Source: Engraulis encrasicolus (lineage: Eukaryota > Chordata > Actinopteri > Clupeiformes > Engraulidae). Taken from it: a stretch of DNA of 64,000 bases. The stretch is taken from the NCBI RefSeq assembly GCF_034702125.1, contig NC_085870.1, positions 1,515,334 to 1,579,333 of the forward strand, given 5' to 3'. The number at the start of each line of letters is the position of its first letter. Positions within the stretch are counted from its first letter, which is position 1. The notes beneath the pieces were generated by a model. The model did not search any database and had not been told where the DNA came from. It saw nothing but the letters and a program-made list of their open reading frames with translations. A program made the position numbers and the translations under genes. Shown here one piece after another: positions 23,480-38,072 of the stretch.

Positions 23480-23810
23480 CAGTGGTTCTCAACTGGAACA
23501 GTCTTGGGACCCACCATTTTCCACTCTCATTCTGTCGCGACCCATTTTTTTTAGCAACACTCGAATGACTGGTTGCATGCTACTATCTCGCATAAACATT
23601 CTGATTTTATCTATGACGGCAGATCACACAAGTTCAATCGCTTATCAACATAAAAGTTGCAAATTTTTGCAGGAAAAGTTGGATGTTTTTTTTAGTTTTT
23701 TTTAGCGAATCAATGAATTACGATTTTTTATACACCGCGGCTCTGCGACCCACCCATGACCCCCTCCGCGACCCACTTTTGGGTAGTGACCCACCAGTTG
23801 AGAAACACTG
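23480..23810. mobile_element. hAT-like MITE (CAGTGGTTCTCAACTGG ends)
   Basis: Inverted ends CAGTGGTTCTCAACTGG and CCAGTTGAGAAACACTG; perfect TSD GTTTAGAG (23472-23479, 23811-23818) with central TA. Same family as 12530-12820 by the shared CCGCGACCCACTTTTGGGT. Confidence 0.92.
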
Positions 23811-23824
23811 GTTTAGAGGTAGTG

Positions 23825-24159
23825 CAGTGTTTCTCAACCTTTTTTTTAGGCGAGGCACCCTTCCAATTCATGAAAAATGTCAAGGCACCCCAAACCAACA
23901 AGCCGTAATATGGCATCGCATCTGATATCACACAAGCTTGGAAAAGTAACACATTTGGAGATGTCACACAACCTATGTTCGAAGTTGCAACTTACTGGGG
24001 TGACCTAAATTTACTTTATTTTGCGTAAATGGCAGATGAAAGATTCCACATTCATTTATTAATTTAGACAAATATGTATTATATTACGTAATGTATTTAT
24101 CAGCCACGTTTCCACAGTACCCCTGAGGGGGGCCTGTGCACCCCGGTTGAGAAACACTG
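23825..24159. mobile_element. hAT-like MITE (CAGTGTTTCTCAACC ends)
   Basis: CAGTGTTTCTCAACC and CCGGTTGAGAAACACTG are inverted repeats. Octamers outside do not match, so the ends may come from two related copies or flanks were rearranged. It begins 6 bp after the TSD of the preceding element. Confidence 0.75.
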
Positions 24160-24213
24160 CTTTGGACCACCACCACACATTGGGCATGGTCTCTCTCCGA
24201 TACAGCACTCAGT

Positions 24214-24350
24214 TACACACACACACGCGCGCACACACACACATGCACACACACACGCACGCACACTCACATACACACACACACACACACACGTACCCCC
24301 CGCCCCCCCCCCCCCCCCGCCACCACACACACACACACACACACACACAC
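24214..24350. repeat. (CA)n with poly-C
   Basis: CA-rich tract with two copies of CACACGTACCCCCC (24290 and 24348) and a C-run at 24296-24319. Confidence 0.9.
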
Positions 24351-24509
24351 GTACCCCCCCTGCTAAAATAATCTTTGTGATTGACTCTGCATCTGGCGTT
24401 CCTTCTTGGTCTATTTGTTTGCTGGAAGGGTCTCGGTGGCCAATGGGATATTGATACCGGTCATCTAGCCCTTATTGCCCAGAACAGCTCTCACTGCAAA
24501 GCTGAAAGT

Positions 24510-24513
<4 letters not shown>

Positions 24514-24592
<79 letters not shown>

Positions 24593-24600
24593 TGTGTGTG

Positions 24601-24639
<39 letters not shown>

Positions 24640-24653
24640 TTCTGTGTGTGTGC

Positions 24654-24688
<35 letters not shown>

Positions 24689-24707
24689 TGTGTGCGCGTG
24701 CACACTC

Positions 24708-24743
<36 letters not shown>

Positions 24744-24755
24744 TAGAGAATGAGA

Positions 24756-24827
<72 letters not shown>

Positions 24828-24850
24828 GAGAGCGAACGAGAGAGAGAGTG
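24514..24850. repeat. Compound (GT)n-(TCTG)n-(GA)n array
   Basis: (GT)n 24514-24600, (TCTG)n 24601-24640, then alternating GT and (GA)n blocks to 24850. Confidence 0.95.
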
Positions 24851-25035
24851 TGTGTGTCAGAGAGGGACGGGGGAGAGACTGTAGACTTGCAGACTGTGAC
24901 TCAGAGAGACCAGAGTTCAGACAGGTGCTTCATCAAGCCAATCAGCCGCGAGCTCTCAGGGTTCTTTGGGGTCACATGGTATTCATCTGCTGCCACACCC
25001 CCGACGAAGTCAGAAGCACAGCGGTGGAGCGGTGG

Positions 25036-25207
25036 AGCAGGGAGGGGGGCATAGGGGCCACCGGCCTCACTACTTGGGGGGGCCCCCTGCCAGTGGCTTT
25101 CGATTGCCAAACATCTTGTAGGGGCCCCGTTCTACAATATTTCGTGGGCCCAGCGCCTCTGACACATCTCCCGCCCCCCCTGTCCCAATACCAGTGCTCC
25201 ACCCCTG
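25036..25207. mobile_element. MITE with AGCGGTGG TSD
   Basis: Octamer AGCGGTGG lies on both sides (25028-25035, 25208-25215); the left end GCAGGGAGGGGGGC weakly mirrors the right end CTCCACCCCTG. GGGGCCCC-rich interior. Confidence 0.55.
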
Positions 25208-25293
25208 AGCGGTGGTGGACAGCGCACTGCATTCCACTCTCTCATTTTCTGCCACATGATCATCTCCGCCGGCCGCTCACTGATTCCTGGAGA

Positions 25294-25450
25294 CAGGGGC
25301 ACTGACAGCATTGGTCAGGCCACGGGCCCGGGACAAAGTCGTCTGGAGCCCCCCCCACCCCAATTTCTATAATGTCCTACAATGAGGACCTAATTCTGAG
25401 CCCCCCTTCTCCAGCCACGGGCCCGGGACAATTGACCCCTTTGCCTCACC
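25294..25450 (+). mobile_element. GGGCCC-type MITE (family C)
   Basis: Starts CAGGGGCACTGACAGC and contains GGGCCCGGGACAAAGTC and CACGGGCCCGGGACAATTGA, as in 28905-29061. Right end eroded. Confidence 0.65.
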
Positions 25451-26890
25451 CCACGCCCTCTTAGCTTTTCCACCTGGAGCGAAGTAGGAGTTATTGGGCT
25501 TACTTGGCTTCGGCTGGGGACGCTCGGCCAAAACATCTGCACCAGAGGATGCACTTACCCTTGATTTGGGTGCTGCGAAGGGACCAAGTCCCCCCATCCC
25601 CCCTGTATCTCATCCATATGTATGGCTTTGGTTCACGCACGCAGCACTTTCATGCAAACCACCATTTGAGGAGACAGAAACAGCCTTGTATGAATATAAT
25701 GGTGGGAGGATCGCAATGCCCGGGACTTGAAATGAAAAGCAGTTTTGGAATCAAGTGCAAACCAGTTTTGCCAGTTTTGCGAATGCAACGGACTCTTTTG
25801 ACTGACTGACTTTTGGGGTTTTATGTAAAATCTGCTGCAATCCAAATGATCTGTGGGATGTAGACTTAGCACGTTTTACATTTGGACAAAAAATAAACCC
25901 CAAAAAATCACAGTCACGGCCTACTGAAAAAAATGTAAAATGCTAACACAATTTCGTTTCTGTTGGGCCAAATAGTGTGTGTGCTTTGGTCCTCCAAGTG
26001 CACTTTGACAGAGAGATGTTTGCAATATTTAAATTGGCTCTGACTGCGCTTATCACAGGTGCCTCGCATTAGAATGCAAAACGGGTTCTAGAATAGATGA
26101 TGGGATTTTTCTAAATCCAAGTTCAGTTTCCCATCTGGAATTGCGAAGCGATAACAACTATTAACACCTCGTGGCCAAAGAGGAGCGGGGAGAGGGAGCG
26201 CTTTGGGGCAGACTGTCAGTGCCGAACGAATGTGAATATTCACACATGGGGGGAAATTAGGACAACCAACAATAACGGTCCAGGTTCAGTCCTTAACGTT
26301 TGGTGAATTTGCAGAGGCAGGAGTTGCAATCTACAGTTCTTTACAAATGCTTGCTTTTATTTTATTTTACCCGCGCACATGACAATTTCTAAAGATTCAG
26401 CTTTGTTTTTTTCCCCACCATCTATCATGGAGAAGAGCTGAGAAATAATAATGAAACAATACAACTGTGACAGGAAGGTTCACATGTCATGTCAATGTAT
26501 GAAATAACTGTGCTTTTTACAACACAATACTGGGGTTTTCTGAAGTAAATTACCACAAATGCACCGTACACATGTATGTGACTGACAGGTTGTCTGCCGC
26601 TGTACAAGAACTCATTACAACTGGCTAACTTATGTGTGATGTTTGAGAAAAAGGGTGAAGAGTTCAACACTTAGAGTCATAACACATGCTGTCGTAAATC
26701 ATCTAACAGATCATATGAGACAGAAAAAAACCACATCCACACATACAGTACGCATCCACAGACAGCAGCCTCCAACAGTGCTGTCAATTTGCAACAGATG
26801 GAAATAGATCCACTAATTGCACAACAAATAACACTTGGGAAGTGCAGCACAACAAATAGCGTGAATGTCTTTCTGGGGGTGCAGTGGCAC
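25451..26890. other. No gene seen
   Basis: About 1.4 kb of unique-looking sequence with no supported ORF, splice-bracketed exon, SINE or TIR. Confidence 0.5.
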
Positions 26891-27009
26891 AGTCTACCAT
26901 ATACAGGCCTACCATATATAAGCAACATTGCTAATATGTACATACAATAGGCCTACTGTACCATATGCAGGCAACATTGATAACATAATAATAATAATAA
27001 TAATAATAA
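26891..27009. repeat. Degenerate copies of 36-bp minisatellite plus (AAT)n
   Basis: TACCATATGCAGGCAACATT-type units here and an (AAT)n run at 26984-27009; related to 27305-27632. Confidence 0.75.
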
Positions 27010-27304
27010 GTGTAGGTTCCAGCCAAGGCCCCCCCTGATATGAGCCGTAGCACACTATTTTTTTGTGCACCTGGTTTCACAACTTGATGAAATTGGTGCA
27101 TTCCTAAAACCATTGAAGTACTACAGAAAGCATAATACATAAACATTGTAGAGAAGAAAATGATTCCACTGTGATTGTTAAGCTTATTTTTGGTTTATTT
27201 TAGATATTTAATGTATTAAATTATTGAGTTATTATTTCACAATATTTTCAATCGTCTCTCCCAAATAGATGTACTGTACTGTACCTCTGATGTACTGTAC
27301 CATA

Positions 27305-27632
27305 CAGGCAACAATGCTAATATGTAGCCTACATACCATACAGGCAACAATGCTAATATGTAGCCTACATACCATACAGGCAACAATGCTAATATGTAGC
27401 CTACATACCATACAGGCAACAATGCTAATATGTAGCCTACATACCATACAGGCAACAATGCTAATATGTAGCCTACATACCATACAGGCAACAATGCTAA
27501 TATGTAGCCTACATACCATACAGGCAACAATGCTAATATGTAGGCCTACATACCATACAGGCAACAATGCTAATATGTAGGCCTACATACCATACAGGCA
27601 ACAATGCTAATATGTAGGCCTACATACCATAG
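27305..27632. repeat. 36-bp minisatellite, 9 copies
   Basis: Units CAGGCAACAATGCTAATATG plus TAGCCTACATACCATA; seven 36-bp units then two of 37 bp carrying TAGGCCTAC. Period 36 keeps frames open on both strands, which is not coding evidence. Further degenerate units resume at 28821-28890. Confidence 0.95.
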
Positions 27633-27639
27633 CCTACAG

Positions 27640-27964
27640 CAGTGTTTCTTAACCTGGGGTGCGGGCACCCCCTGGGGGTGCGCCAGAGATTTCAGGGGGT
27701 GCGCGGAATTGTGTTTGTGTTGAGGTTGTGTCCAAAATTCTGTTAGCAAATATTATAATTAGGCCAATTCAAAACCAAATTTAAACCGGTTTTGGTCACC
27801 ATGTCAAGTCATTAAGGTATTAATGAATGTCTGAAGCAAGAATCATTGTGATAAATCACTTAAATCATTTTTTTAGGGCATATAGAAGTGTAGAAGTTTG
27901 GGTTGGGGGTGCGCGGCTTCTCTTGGTCACAGGTAAGGGGGTGCGTGACGAAAAAAAACCACTG
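27640..27964. mobile_element. hAT-like MITE (CAGTGTTTCTTAACC ends)
   Basis: Left CAGTGTTTCTTAACCTGGGG; right end AAAACCACTG mirrors its first bases. Perfect TSD GCCTACAG (27632-27639, 27965-27972), central TA. GGGGGTGCGC motifs are repeated inside. Confidence 0.88.
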
Positions 27965-27972
27965 GCCTACAG

Positions 27973-28320
27973 CATGGAGGTAGTATAAGAACTGGAGAGA
28001 GTGAACAAGTCCCGCCTCCAGTCATTTCAATGGGAAATGCTAGGCTAGTGAATTCAGCCAAAATTGAACACATTTTTCAGCTTCAAAGATGGAGTCATTT
28101 CCACCAACAGTTTACTCAGCCAATTACGTGTCACGTTATTGTCTGACTTACGGTTAATCAGAAAGTTATATGGAAGACGGGCATTGGATGCATGGAGGTG
28201 CCCAACCACAGACCTGTAAAGGTTGCACACCCACCAATCAATCATCATGAGCGAGGTGGAGCGAAGTGGATGGCGGAAATGCGAAAATGGTGACTTGCTA
28301 ATCGGCTAAGCTAACCGGCC
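27973..28320. other. No gene seen
   Basis: Unique-looking sequence between elements. Confidence 0.5.
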
Positions 28321-28329
28321 AAATCCTGC

Positions 28330-28619
28330 GGGACCCACTAGTTTGACGCCCTGTCGTGACTTCACATGGTAATCAAACATTTCAAACAAGCGATTTAAGG
28401 TTAGGGTTAGGTTTAGGGTTAAGGTTAGGGTTAGGGTTAAGGTTAGGGCTAGGTTTAGGGTTAGGTTTAGGGTTAGGTTTAGGGTTAGGTTTAGGGTTAA
28501 GGTTAGGGTTAGGGTTAAGGTTAGGGCTAGGTTTAGGGTTAGGTTTAGGGTTAGGGTTAGGTTTAGGGTCGTATGACGTAAGCGGTAAGTACCGAAAGGG
28601 CGTCGAACTAGTGAGTCCC
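28330..28619. mobile_element. TIR element carrying a telomere-like array
   Basis: Left GGGACCCACTAGTTTGACG then CCCT, right AGGGCGTCGAACTAGTGAGTCCC: inverted repeats with few mismatches over about 30 bp. A perfect 9-bp direct repeat AAATCCTGC flanks it (28321-28329, 28620-28628), which would suit a Mutator-like rather than hAT element. Nearly the whole interior is the degenerate TTAGGG array. No transposase. Confidence 0.88.
28395..28570 (+). repeat. Degenerate telomere-like (TTAGGG)n
   Basis: GTTAGGG, GTTTAGGG, GTTAAGG and GCTAGG units alternate; a longer sub-pattern repeats, since TTAAGGTTAGGGCTAGGTTT occurs at about 28438 and 28515. It lies inside a TIR element, not at a chromosome end. 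Confidence 0.95.
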
Positions 28620-28651
28620 AAATCCTGCCCCCCCCCTGGCCTACTGGCAAC

Positions 28652-28820
28652 CAGGGCTCTAAATGAACAACCCGCCAAATGCTGGAAATTTCAGTTTGGC
28701 TTGTAGAAAAAGAAAAGCACTGGCCACTTTGACCCATTGATGAGTGTGCGTTTGGCTAGTAAGATTAATCTCTACTAGCCATTTTAGCTTGTGATGGAAA
28801 CAGGCTCACTTAGAGCCCTG
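28652..28820. mobile_element. hAT-like MITE (CAGGGCTCTAAAT ends)
   Basis: CAGGGCTCTAAAT and ACTTAGAGCCCTG are inverted repeats; flanking CTGGCAAC (28644-28651) and CAGGCAAC (28821-28828) match at 7 of 8. Confidence 0.85.
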
Positions 28821-28904
28821 CAGGCAACAATGCTAACACGTAGCCTACAATGCAGGCAACATAGCTAATACGCACATGCAATATTGTTAATATGTACTTA
28901 TGAT

Positions 28905-29061
28905 CAGGGCCACTGACAGCTTTGGCTGGGCCCGGGACAAAGACATATGAAAGGGCCCCAAGTCCAATACATACAATGTAATGAGGATCCAATTTTGGGC
29001 CCCCTCTCTCCCTGGGCCCGGGACAAGTGACACCTTTGCCCCCCCCCTACCGGCTACCCTG
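28905..29061 (+). mobile_element. GGGCCC-type MITE (family C), intact copy
   Basis: CAGGGCCACTGACAGC start, ends GGCTACCCTG; perfect TSD CTTATGAT (28897-28904, 29062-29069), fitting nTnnnnAn. Two GGGCCCGGGACAA blocks inside. This copy defines the family ends. Confidence 0.9.
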
Positions 29062-29398
29062 CTTATGATACAGGCAAAATTGCCCCCCATTGTGTGTCAG
29101 ATCCGAATCCGGCTTTACCTGATTCTTACCACCTGGGGTAGTGAGGCATGGGAACGCCCCCGCGTGACGTAGCCGAACGCAGCCAGATGATGTGAATCAG
29201 GTTAAATCCGGCTTGGGTCATTTCTCAAGCCTACCCAATCTCTTCCTCTCCTACTTCTACCCTGTCTGTCTGTCTTCACTTTTCTATCCAAATATCCAAA
29301 AGGCAAACAAGTATGTTAGGCCCATAAGAAAAAGAAAGCATTTTCAACGGTCCACAAACAGAAAAAGAATAAAGAGGCGAGGCTGCTAGATGAGGGCT

Positions 29399-29551
29399 CT
29401 CCTCCCCTCCCCTCTCCCCTCCTCTCCTCTCCTCTCCTCTCCTCTCCTCTCCTCTCCTCTCCTCTCCTCTCTCCTCTCCTCTCCTCTCCTCTCCTCCCCT
29501 CCTCCTCTCCTCTCCTCTCCTCTCCTCTCCTCTCCTCTCCTCTCCTCTCCT
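29399..29551. repeat. (TCTCC)n polypyrimidine array
   Basis: The GGAGA repeat in opposite orientation, about 150 bp. Confidence 0.97.
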
Positions 29552-29653
29552 GCACGAGGCCTTGCTTGTGTGTGTTATGATGGCCACTGGGCAGAGTTGG
29601 TCCTTAAGGTCAGCTGGCTTTGAAAGAGTCAGTGGGAGATGCTCTCCCCTCTG

Positions 29654-29859
29654 CAGTGTTGCCAGATTTGGCTGTTTCCCATCCTACTGGACTGCTTAGG
29701 GATGGCCGTCTGCGGGTAAATTTGGGCAGATTTTTCTTGCACATTTATGGCCATAGAAATCAATAGAATTTAGTTGAAATTGGGCAGGATTTAGTGCTTC
29801 CAGGCAGATTTTGAGCATTTTTTTGGGCTGGAAATCATCAGTCTCATCTGGCAACCCTG
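29654..29859. mobile_element. hAT-like MITE, family B copy 2
   Basis: CAGTGTTGCCAGATTTGG and CATCTGGCAACCCTG ends; flanks CCCCTCTG and CCCCTCTT (7 of 8). Confidence 0.9.
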
Positions 29860-29867
29860 CCCCTCTT

Positions 29868-30040
29868 GTTCAAAATGTCCGGGCGGAAAATTGCACCGTT
29901 TTGCCAGAGCCGGAGCTGATCACAGGCTATTTTCCCTGACCAATCCCAATCAGCGGAAGCTTTGGAAACCATGGGAACTGTCAGAGTTTCACAGGTGACG
30001 ATGGTGTGAAACTGAATCCATAGGAGCGAAGCGCTTCCTG
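29868..30040. other. No feature seen
   Basis: Short unique stretch. Confidence 0.5.
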
Positions 30041-30640
<600 letters not shown>

Positions 30641-31376
30641 ATCAGTGTTCTTGTTAATGGTAATGTAAAGGTCCAACTGCAGGAAGTAGGCAGGAAGTAG
30701 GAAGCAGGAAGTAGGAAGTAGGCAGGAAGTAGGAAGTTTGTGCAGATGGACACACCGGCGGGCCCAGTCACTCAGGGCTGAAAAAGACTCAACTACGAGT
30801 GGAGTAGGAGTATGATCAGTGTTCTTGGTAATGGTCACTGTTAGTGGTGTGGATCAGCACTGCCCTCACGATTCGATTCGATCACGATTCGGGAGGTAGC
30901 AATTCGATTCGATTCGATTCTATGCGATCCGATCCGATCCGATTCAATTCTACAATGCATTGCAATGCATTACATTTCTACTGAAAGCAAATGTTTAATC
31001 AGTCATGATGAGACAATACAAGTAGTCAGATACTGAACAACAATTTATTGCCTGCTTTCTGTATCAGTCTGTATCAGTCTGTATCAGTCTTGCAATGTTT
31101 TGAAGTGCTTTTATTTCATTTAATTTTATTTAATTTACATTCATTTGCTCCCGAAATATCCATGGAAGTAATTGAAACTTAAAAAAAATTGCCGGATCAA
31201 TTCTGGAACTTGCCGGATCGTCCATACCCCGCATTAGATTGCATCGCCGAATCGATCATTGTTGAAACCACTAGTCACTGTAAAGGTAAAGGTCCAACTG
31301 CAGGAAGTAGGAAGTAGGCGGTTTGTGCAGATGGACACGCCGGCGGGCCCAGTCACGCAGGGCTGAAAAGACTCAA
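30641..31376. repeat. Direct duplication interrupted by a MITE
   Basis: TAAAGGTCCAACTGCAGGAAG through CCGGCGGGCCCAGTCAC to GAAAAAGACTCAAC occurs at about 30665-30795 and again at about 31283-31376. The GGAAGTAG block varies in number between copies. Confidence 0.85.
30842..31273. mobile_element. hAT-like MITE (TAGTGGT ends), GATTCGATTCG-rich
   Basis: Left TAGTGGTGTGG and right CAACCACTA-like end (TTGAAACCACTA); perfect TSD GTCACTGT (30834-30841, 31274-31281). Interior contains GATTCGATTCGATTC and GATCCGATCCGATCC tandem motifs and a triplicated GTATCAGTCT. Confidence 0.88.
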
Positions 31377-31377
31377 C

Positions 31378-31660
31378 AGTAACACTTTATTTTAGGGATA
31401 CCTGCCTCTATTAGCACTAATACATACAACGTTCCTGTATAAGTAACTTGTAAAGCATGTACTAAGCAAAATCAAACATTTGGCATGTATTCACAAATGT
31501 CTTGTTCATGCACAATAAGAGATTTATTACCAATTTAACCTTAGTAAGGACCTAGTAGGCCTTAGCAGTTACTTAGTACATGCCTTACAAGGTACGTATG
31601 CAGGCATTAACATTGTATGTATTAGTGCTAATAGATGTATCCCTAAAATAAAGTGCTACC
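31378..31660. mobile_element. Palindromic MITE (CACTTTATTTTAGGGATA ends), copy 1
   Basis: AGTAACACTTTATTTTAGGG and CCCTAAAATAAAGTGCTACC are inverted repeats, and the complementarity continues inward (ATTAGCACTAATACATACAA mirrored near 31615). Perfect TSD GACTCAAC (31370-31377, 31661-31668). Confidence 0.92.
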
Positions 31661-31668
31661 GACTCAAC

Positions 31669-32124
31669 TACTGCCTCATAACAACATGGCATGACCTGCA
31701 GCTGAGGTAGGCCTAAGTAACAGATTCAGACTTTACAGTTTCGGTGACAGAAAGGATATAACACAGGGGTTAAGACAGTTTCTATTTTAAACATTGAAAC
31801 CCAGTTGCCATAGTGAATATATAATACAGCCAAATCAGATCAGATTTTTTTGTCGGCTACAAGACAACTCAAAAGTGCTTGAGCCAAACACTACGTACTC
31901 TACAGTGAAGGAATATACTGGAGTGCTCTAATAGTGTACGAGCTCATGAAAAGGCACCTGCATATTGTCTGTAGATGGAAGAAGAGAGCAGAGATAATCA
32001 TTACAGACCCACTCCATCCAGCTAACTCTCTGCTTAGACATAAGTACCGCACTACAACCTGAGACACAGTGGAGCAGATAGAATTTATTCTAAAAAAAGC
32101 AAGTTTTTAAGCATCTTCCCGCTG
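31669..32124. other. No gene; dispersed-repeat fragment
   Basis: 31669-31770 (TCATAACAACAT, AGTAACAGATT, GGTGACAGAAAGG) resembles 44590-44695 (TCATAACAACATTG, AGTAACAGATTAAG, GGTGACAGTAAGG). The remainder is unique. Confidence 0.6.
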
Positions 32125-32492
32125 CAGTCAGACTGATAGGAAAACAGAACATTTGACTAACTTTAATATTTGATTTCAAATATTTTGGGAAGACATGTGG
32201 TGTTAGTAAACATATATATTTTCTTTAACTATTCTTACTCTGAATAAAAGCAAGGACTTCAAAGGTGTATGGTTCCACTGAGTATAAAGAAAAAAATAAT
32301 TTGGTATTTTTATTATTTTTTTATTTTATTTTTTTCTTGCTCTCAAGATGGTTGCTGACTAAATTACACTACTGGACAGAATCATTTCAGACTGCAACCT
32401 TGACAACAACATACAATTTGTTCAAATCCATGTTGTAGAAAATACGTAAGAAGACCTTTTATACCATTAATTACAGTACAGCATCGTCAAGT
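32125..32492. repeat. 368-bp direct duplication, unit 1
   Basis: CAGTCAGACTGATAGGAAAA through CAGCATCGTCAAGT recurs at 32782-33150 with scattered substitutions. No ORF. Confidence 0.95.
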
Positions 32493-32781
<289 letters not shown>

Positions 32782-33150
32782 CAGTCAGACTGATGGGAAA
32801 ACAAAACATTTGACTAACTTTAATATTTGATTTCAAATATTTTGCGAAGACATGTGATGTTAGCAAACATAGATATTTTCTTTAACTATTCTTACTCTGA
32901 ATAAAAGCAAGGACTTCAAACGTGTATGGTTCCACTGAGTATAAAGAAAAAAATAATTTGGTATTTTTATTATTTTTTTATTTTATTTTTTTCTTGCTCT
33001 CAAGATGGTTGCTGACTAAATTGCACTACTGGACAGAATCATTTCAGACTGCAACCTTGACAACAAACATACAGTTTGTTCAAATCCATGTTGTAGAAAA
33101 TACGTAAGAAGACCTTTTATGCCATTCATTACAGTACAACATCGTCAAGT
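32782..33150. repeat. 368-bp direct duplication, unit 2
   Basis: Partner of 32125-32492, ending ACAACATCGTCAAGT; followed by (CAGGT)n instead of (GCGT)n. Confidence 0.95.
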
Positions 33151-35572
<2,422 letters not shown>

Positions 35573-35778
35573 GAGTGCATCTTAATATGCGACCTTCCCT
35601 CCTCCACTTGCCTCCTCCACTTGCTTCTCGTCATGATGACATCACTGACAACAGCATTATATTTCAATATCTTGCAAAAGCTCAATTGTAAAGTCTTTTT
35701 CTCATTTGCAATTGGGATGGTGAATGAAAAACAGTCCCTCAAAAGTTGTTATGCAAGGTCACATATTGGGATGCACCC
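35573..35778. mobile_element. Family A MITE, copy 2
   Basis: GAGTGCATCTTAATATGCGA and ACATATTGGGATGCACCC are inverted ends; interior shared with 867-1503 (CTGACAACAGCATTATATTT). Confidence 0.85.
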
Positions 35779-35962
35779 ATTGTTTTTGCATTGGGTGTGG
35801 GGGGGGTTTGGGATATCTTGGTTTGATGGAGTATCGTTGGTCCTACTCCCCGCTGGACAGGCCACGCCCTCTGATCTTCGGCGTTGCTTCTAGTCAGGCC
35901 AAGAGCAATGTAAATATCATTTCTGATCTCCAGAAAAATCGGGAACTCCACCCACTTTGTCG

Positions 35963-36301
35963 AAAACCAGTAGCAAACCTAGGGAGGTGGGTCAACCACA
36001 GTGGTGTAGTCTACATTTTTATGGTGGGTATACTGTATATTTGAAAAATTTTTGAAGTGGGTATACTGTATATATTTGTGCTATTCAAAACAGTGGATAA
36101 ATCAATTTTAAGTGGGTATACTGAAATCCCTGAAATTTAGAAGTGGGTATACTCCGTATACCCGTGTTCTACGTAGACTATACCACTGGTCAACCATGCT
36201 GTTTGGGAAAACCAGTAGCAAACCTAGGGAGGTGGGTCAACCATGCTGTTTGGGAAAACCAGTAGCAAACCTAGGGAGGTGGGTCAACCATGCTGTTTGG
36301 G
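35963..36301. repeat. 47-bp tandem repeat, 3 copies, first one split
   Basis: AAAACCAGTAGCAAACCTAG units start at 35963, 36208 and 36255; the MITE at 35999-36188 interrupts the first. Confidence 0.95.
35999..36188. mobile_element. hAT-like MITE (CAGTGGTGTAGTCTAC ends)
   Basis: CAGTGGTGTAGTCTAC and GTAGACTATACCACTG are inverted repeats; perfect TSD GTCAACCA (35991-35998, 36189-36196). Interior has four AGTGGGTATACT motifs. Confidence 0.95.
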
Positions 36302-36485
36302 AGACGTTAAATGTTATGCTCTTGCAGACCAAGTCTCGGAGAGATTTGAAAGTCGATGATAATCAGGTTAACTCCCCGCACCTTCAAAGACATCTTTCTG
36401 GAAACACTAGTAGGGATTTAGCTGACATCTTATCTTCAAGGACCTATTGGAAGATGAGGACACCGGCACAACGGGATACCAGATA

Positions 36486-36489
<4 letters not shown>

Positions 36490-36528
<39 letters not shown>
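36490..36528. repeat. (CT)n microsatellite
   Basis: About 19 CT units. Confidence 0.97.
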
Positions 36529-36531
<3 letters not shown>

Positions 36532-36604
36532 CATTCTGGGCAACAGATATGACTGAAGCACTCATTCATGTGTGTGAATCCCTGAAAAGAATCATGATTG
36601 AGGC

Positions 36605-36690
36605 CTGTTAGGAAATGACGATGGGCGGCCCGAAATGAGATCTTAGGATCAGAGGGTTGCAGGTTCAAATCCCATCCACATCAAAAGGAG
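36605..36690 (+). mobile_element. tRNA-like SINE fragment
   Basis: GGTTGCAGGTTCAAATCCC (36654-36672) has a strong B box. An A box is not convincing and no tail is seen. Confidence 0.4.
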
Positions 36691-36764
36691 GAATATGTCA
36701 CTGTACGTATATGTGCAGTCTACCTAAACTTTCATTCATGGCTGAAGTGCTCTTGGTACTACGG

Positions 36765-36957
<193 letters not shown>

Positions 36958-37117
36958 TGTATTGATCATTTGAGTTGAGTCACCTGTCGGCTGTACCTCA
37001 ACCCCCCTCCCCCTCCCCGTCCCAACTGACCAATAGTACTGCTGCATCTACGTGACTTGAGGGATGTGGGCATCTCTCCAAGTTCAACAGGACATGAACT
37101 TACTCTGATGAGATCAT

Positions 37118-37151
37118 TGGTTCTCTCTCTCCCTCTCTCTCCCTCTCTCTG

Positions 37152-37222
<71 letters not shown>

Positions 37223-37223
37223 G

Positions 37224-37275
<52 letters not shown>

Positions 37276-37290
37276 ACTCTCTAACTCTCT
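37118..37290. repeat. (CT)n microsatellite, interrupted
   Basis: CT with CCCT and GTCT interruptions; TAACTCTC units at the 3' end. Confidence 0.97.
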
Positions 37291-37614
37291 TTAACTCTCC
37301 CTCATCCCTGGCCCGTACAGTATCTAATCTCTGGACTCTTTCAGATGTCCTTTCAGACTGTCAAGATAGCGAACCTAATGTAATTTCAGACACCAAAAGT
37401 CTTTACTGCAGGTGTGAGGTGCTGACGCTGCATGTCCAGCGTGATTTATGAGCAGGCTTTAATTGGCTCTTTTGCTTACTCTTACGATATTGAGAGGTTG
37501 AGTCGTTTTAATTAGGGGGGAGCCGGGACGAGCAACTAAACATGTCAGAATATACACACAACCTTTTTTTCGCCCAGACTTAAACATCTTTCATGCACAC
37601 ACCTGTGTTTCTCA
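37291..37614. other. No gene seen
   Basis: Unique sequence between microsatellites. Confidence 0.5.
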
Positions 37615-37770
<156 letters not shown>

Positions 37771-38072
37771 GTAAGGCCATGGGGCCAAAGCTGTTCATCA
37801 AAGACAAACTCCCTTACTGTACTGTTAGTGCTTAGGGGAGAACAAAAACAAGAGTTTACAGTTTGTCAAATGGAGAGGGACTTCACTTCTTCCGAGACTT
37901 TTTGCCACCACCACCACACACACCACCTCCACACTCCTCCCTAGAGAGTTACGCAACAATTAGCTATTTGGGTCATGGCAAATCCATGGTGAATACCAAC
38001 ACCCTCTCTAGGAGCATTTTGCTCGTTCTACAGTAAAGTGAAATTCCTACACAGTTAATTCTGCAGAGTTAA

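Noticed and set aside
27232..27580. Repeated-peptide open frames (MVCRLHISIVAC type)
   Set aside because: 36-bp minisatellite open in several frames on both strands.
28395..28570. True telomere or chromosome-fusion remnant
   Set aside because: The array is degenerate and enclosed by TIRs and a 9-bp TSD, so transposon cargo explains it better.
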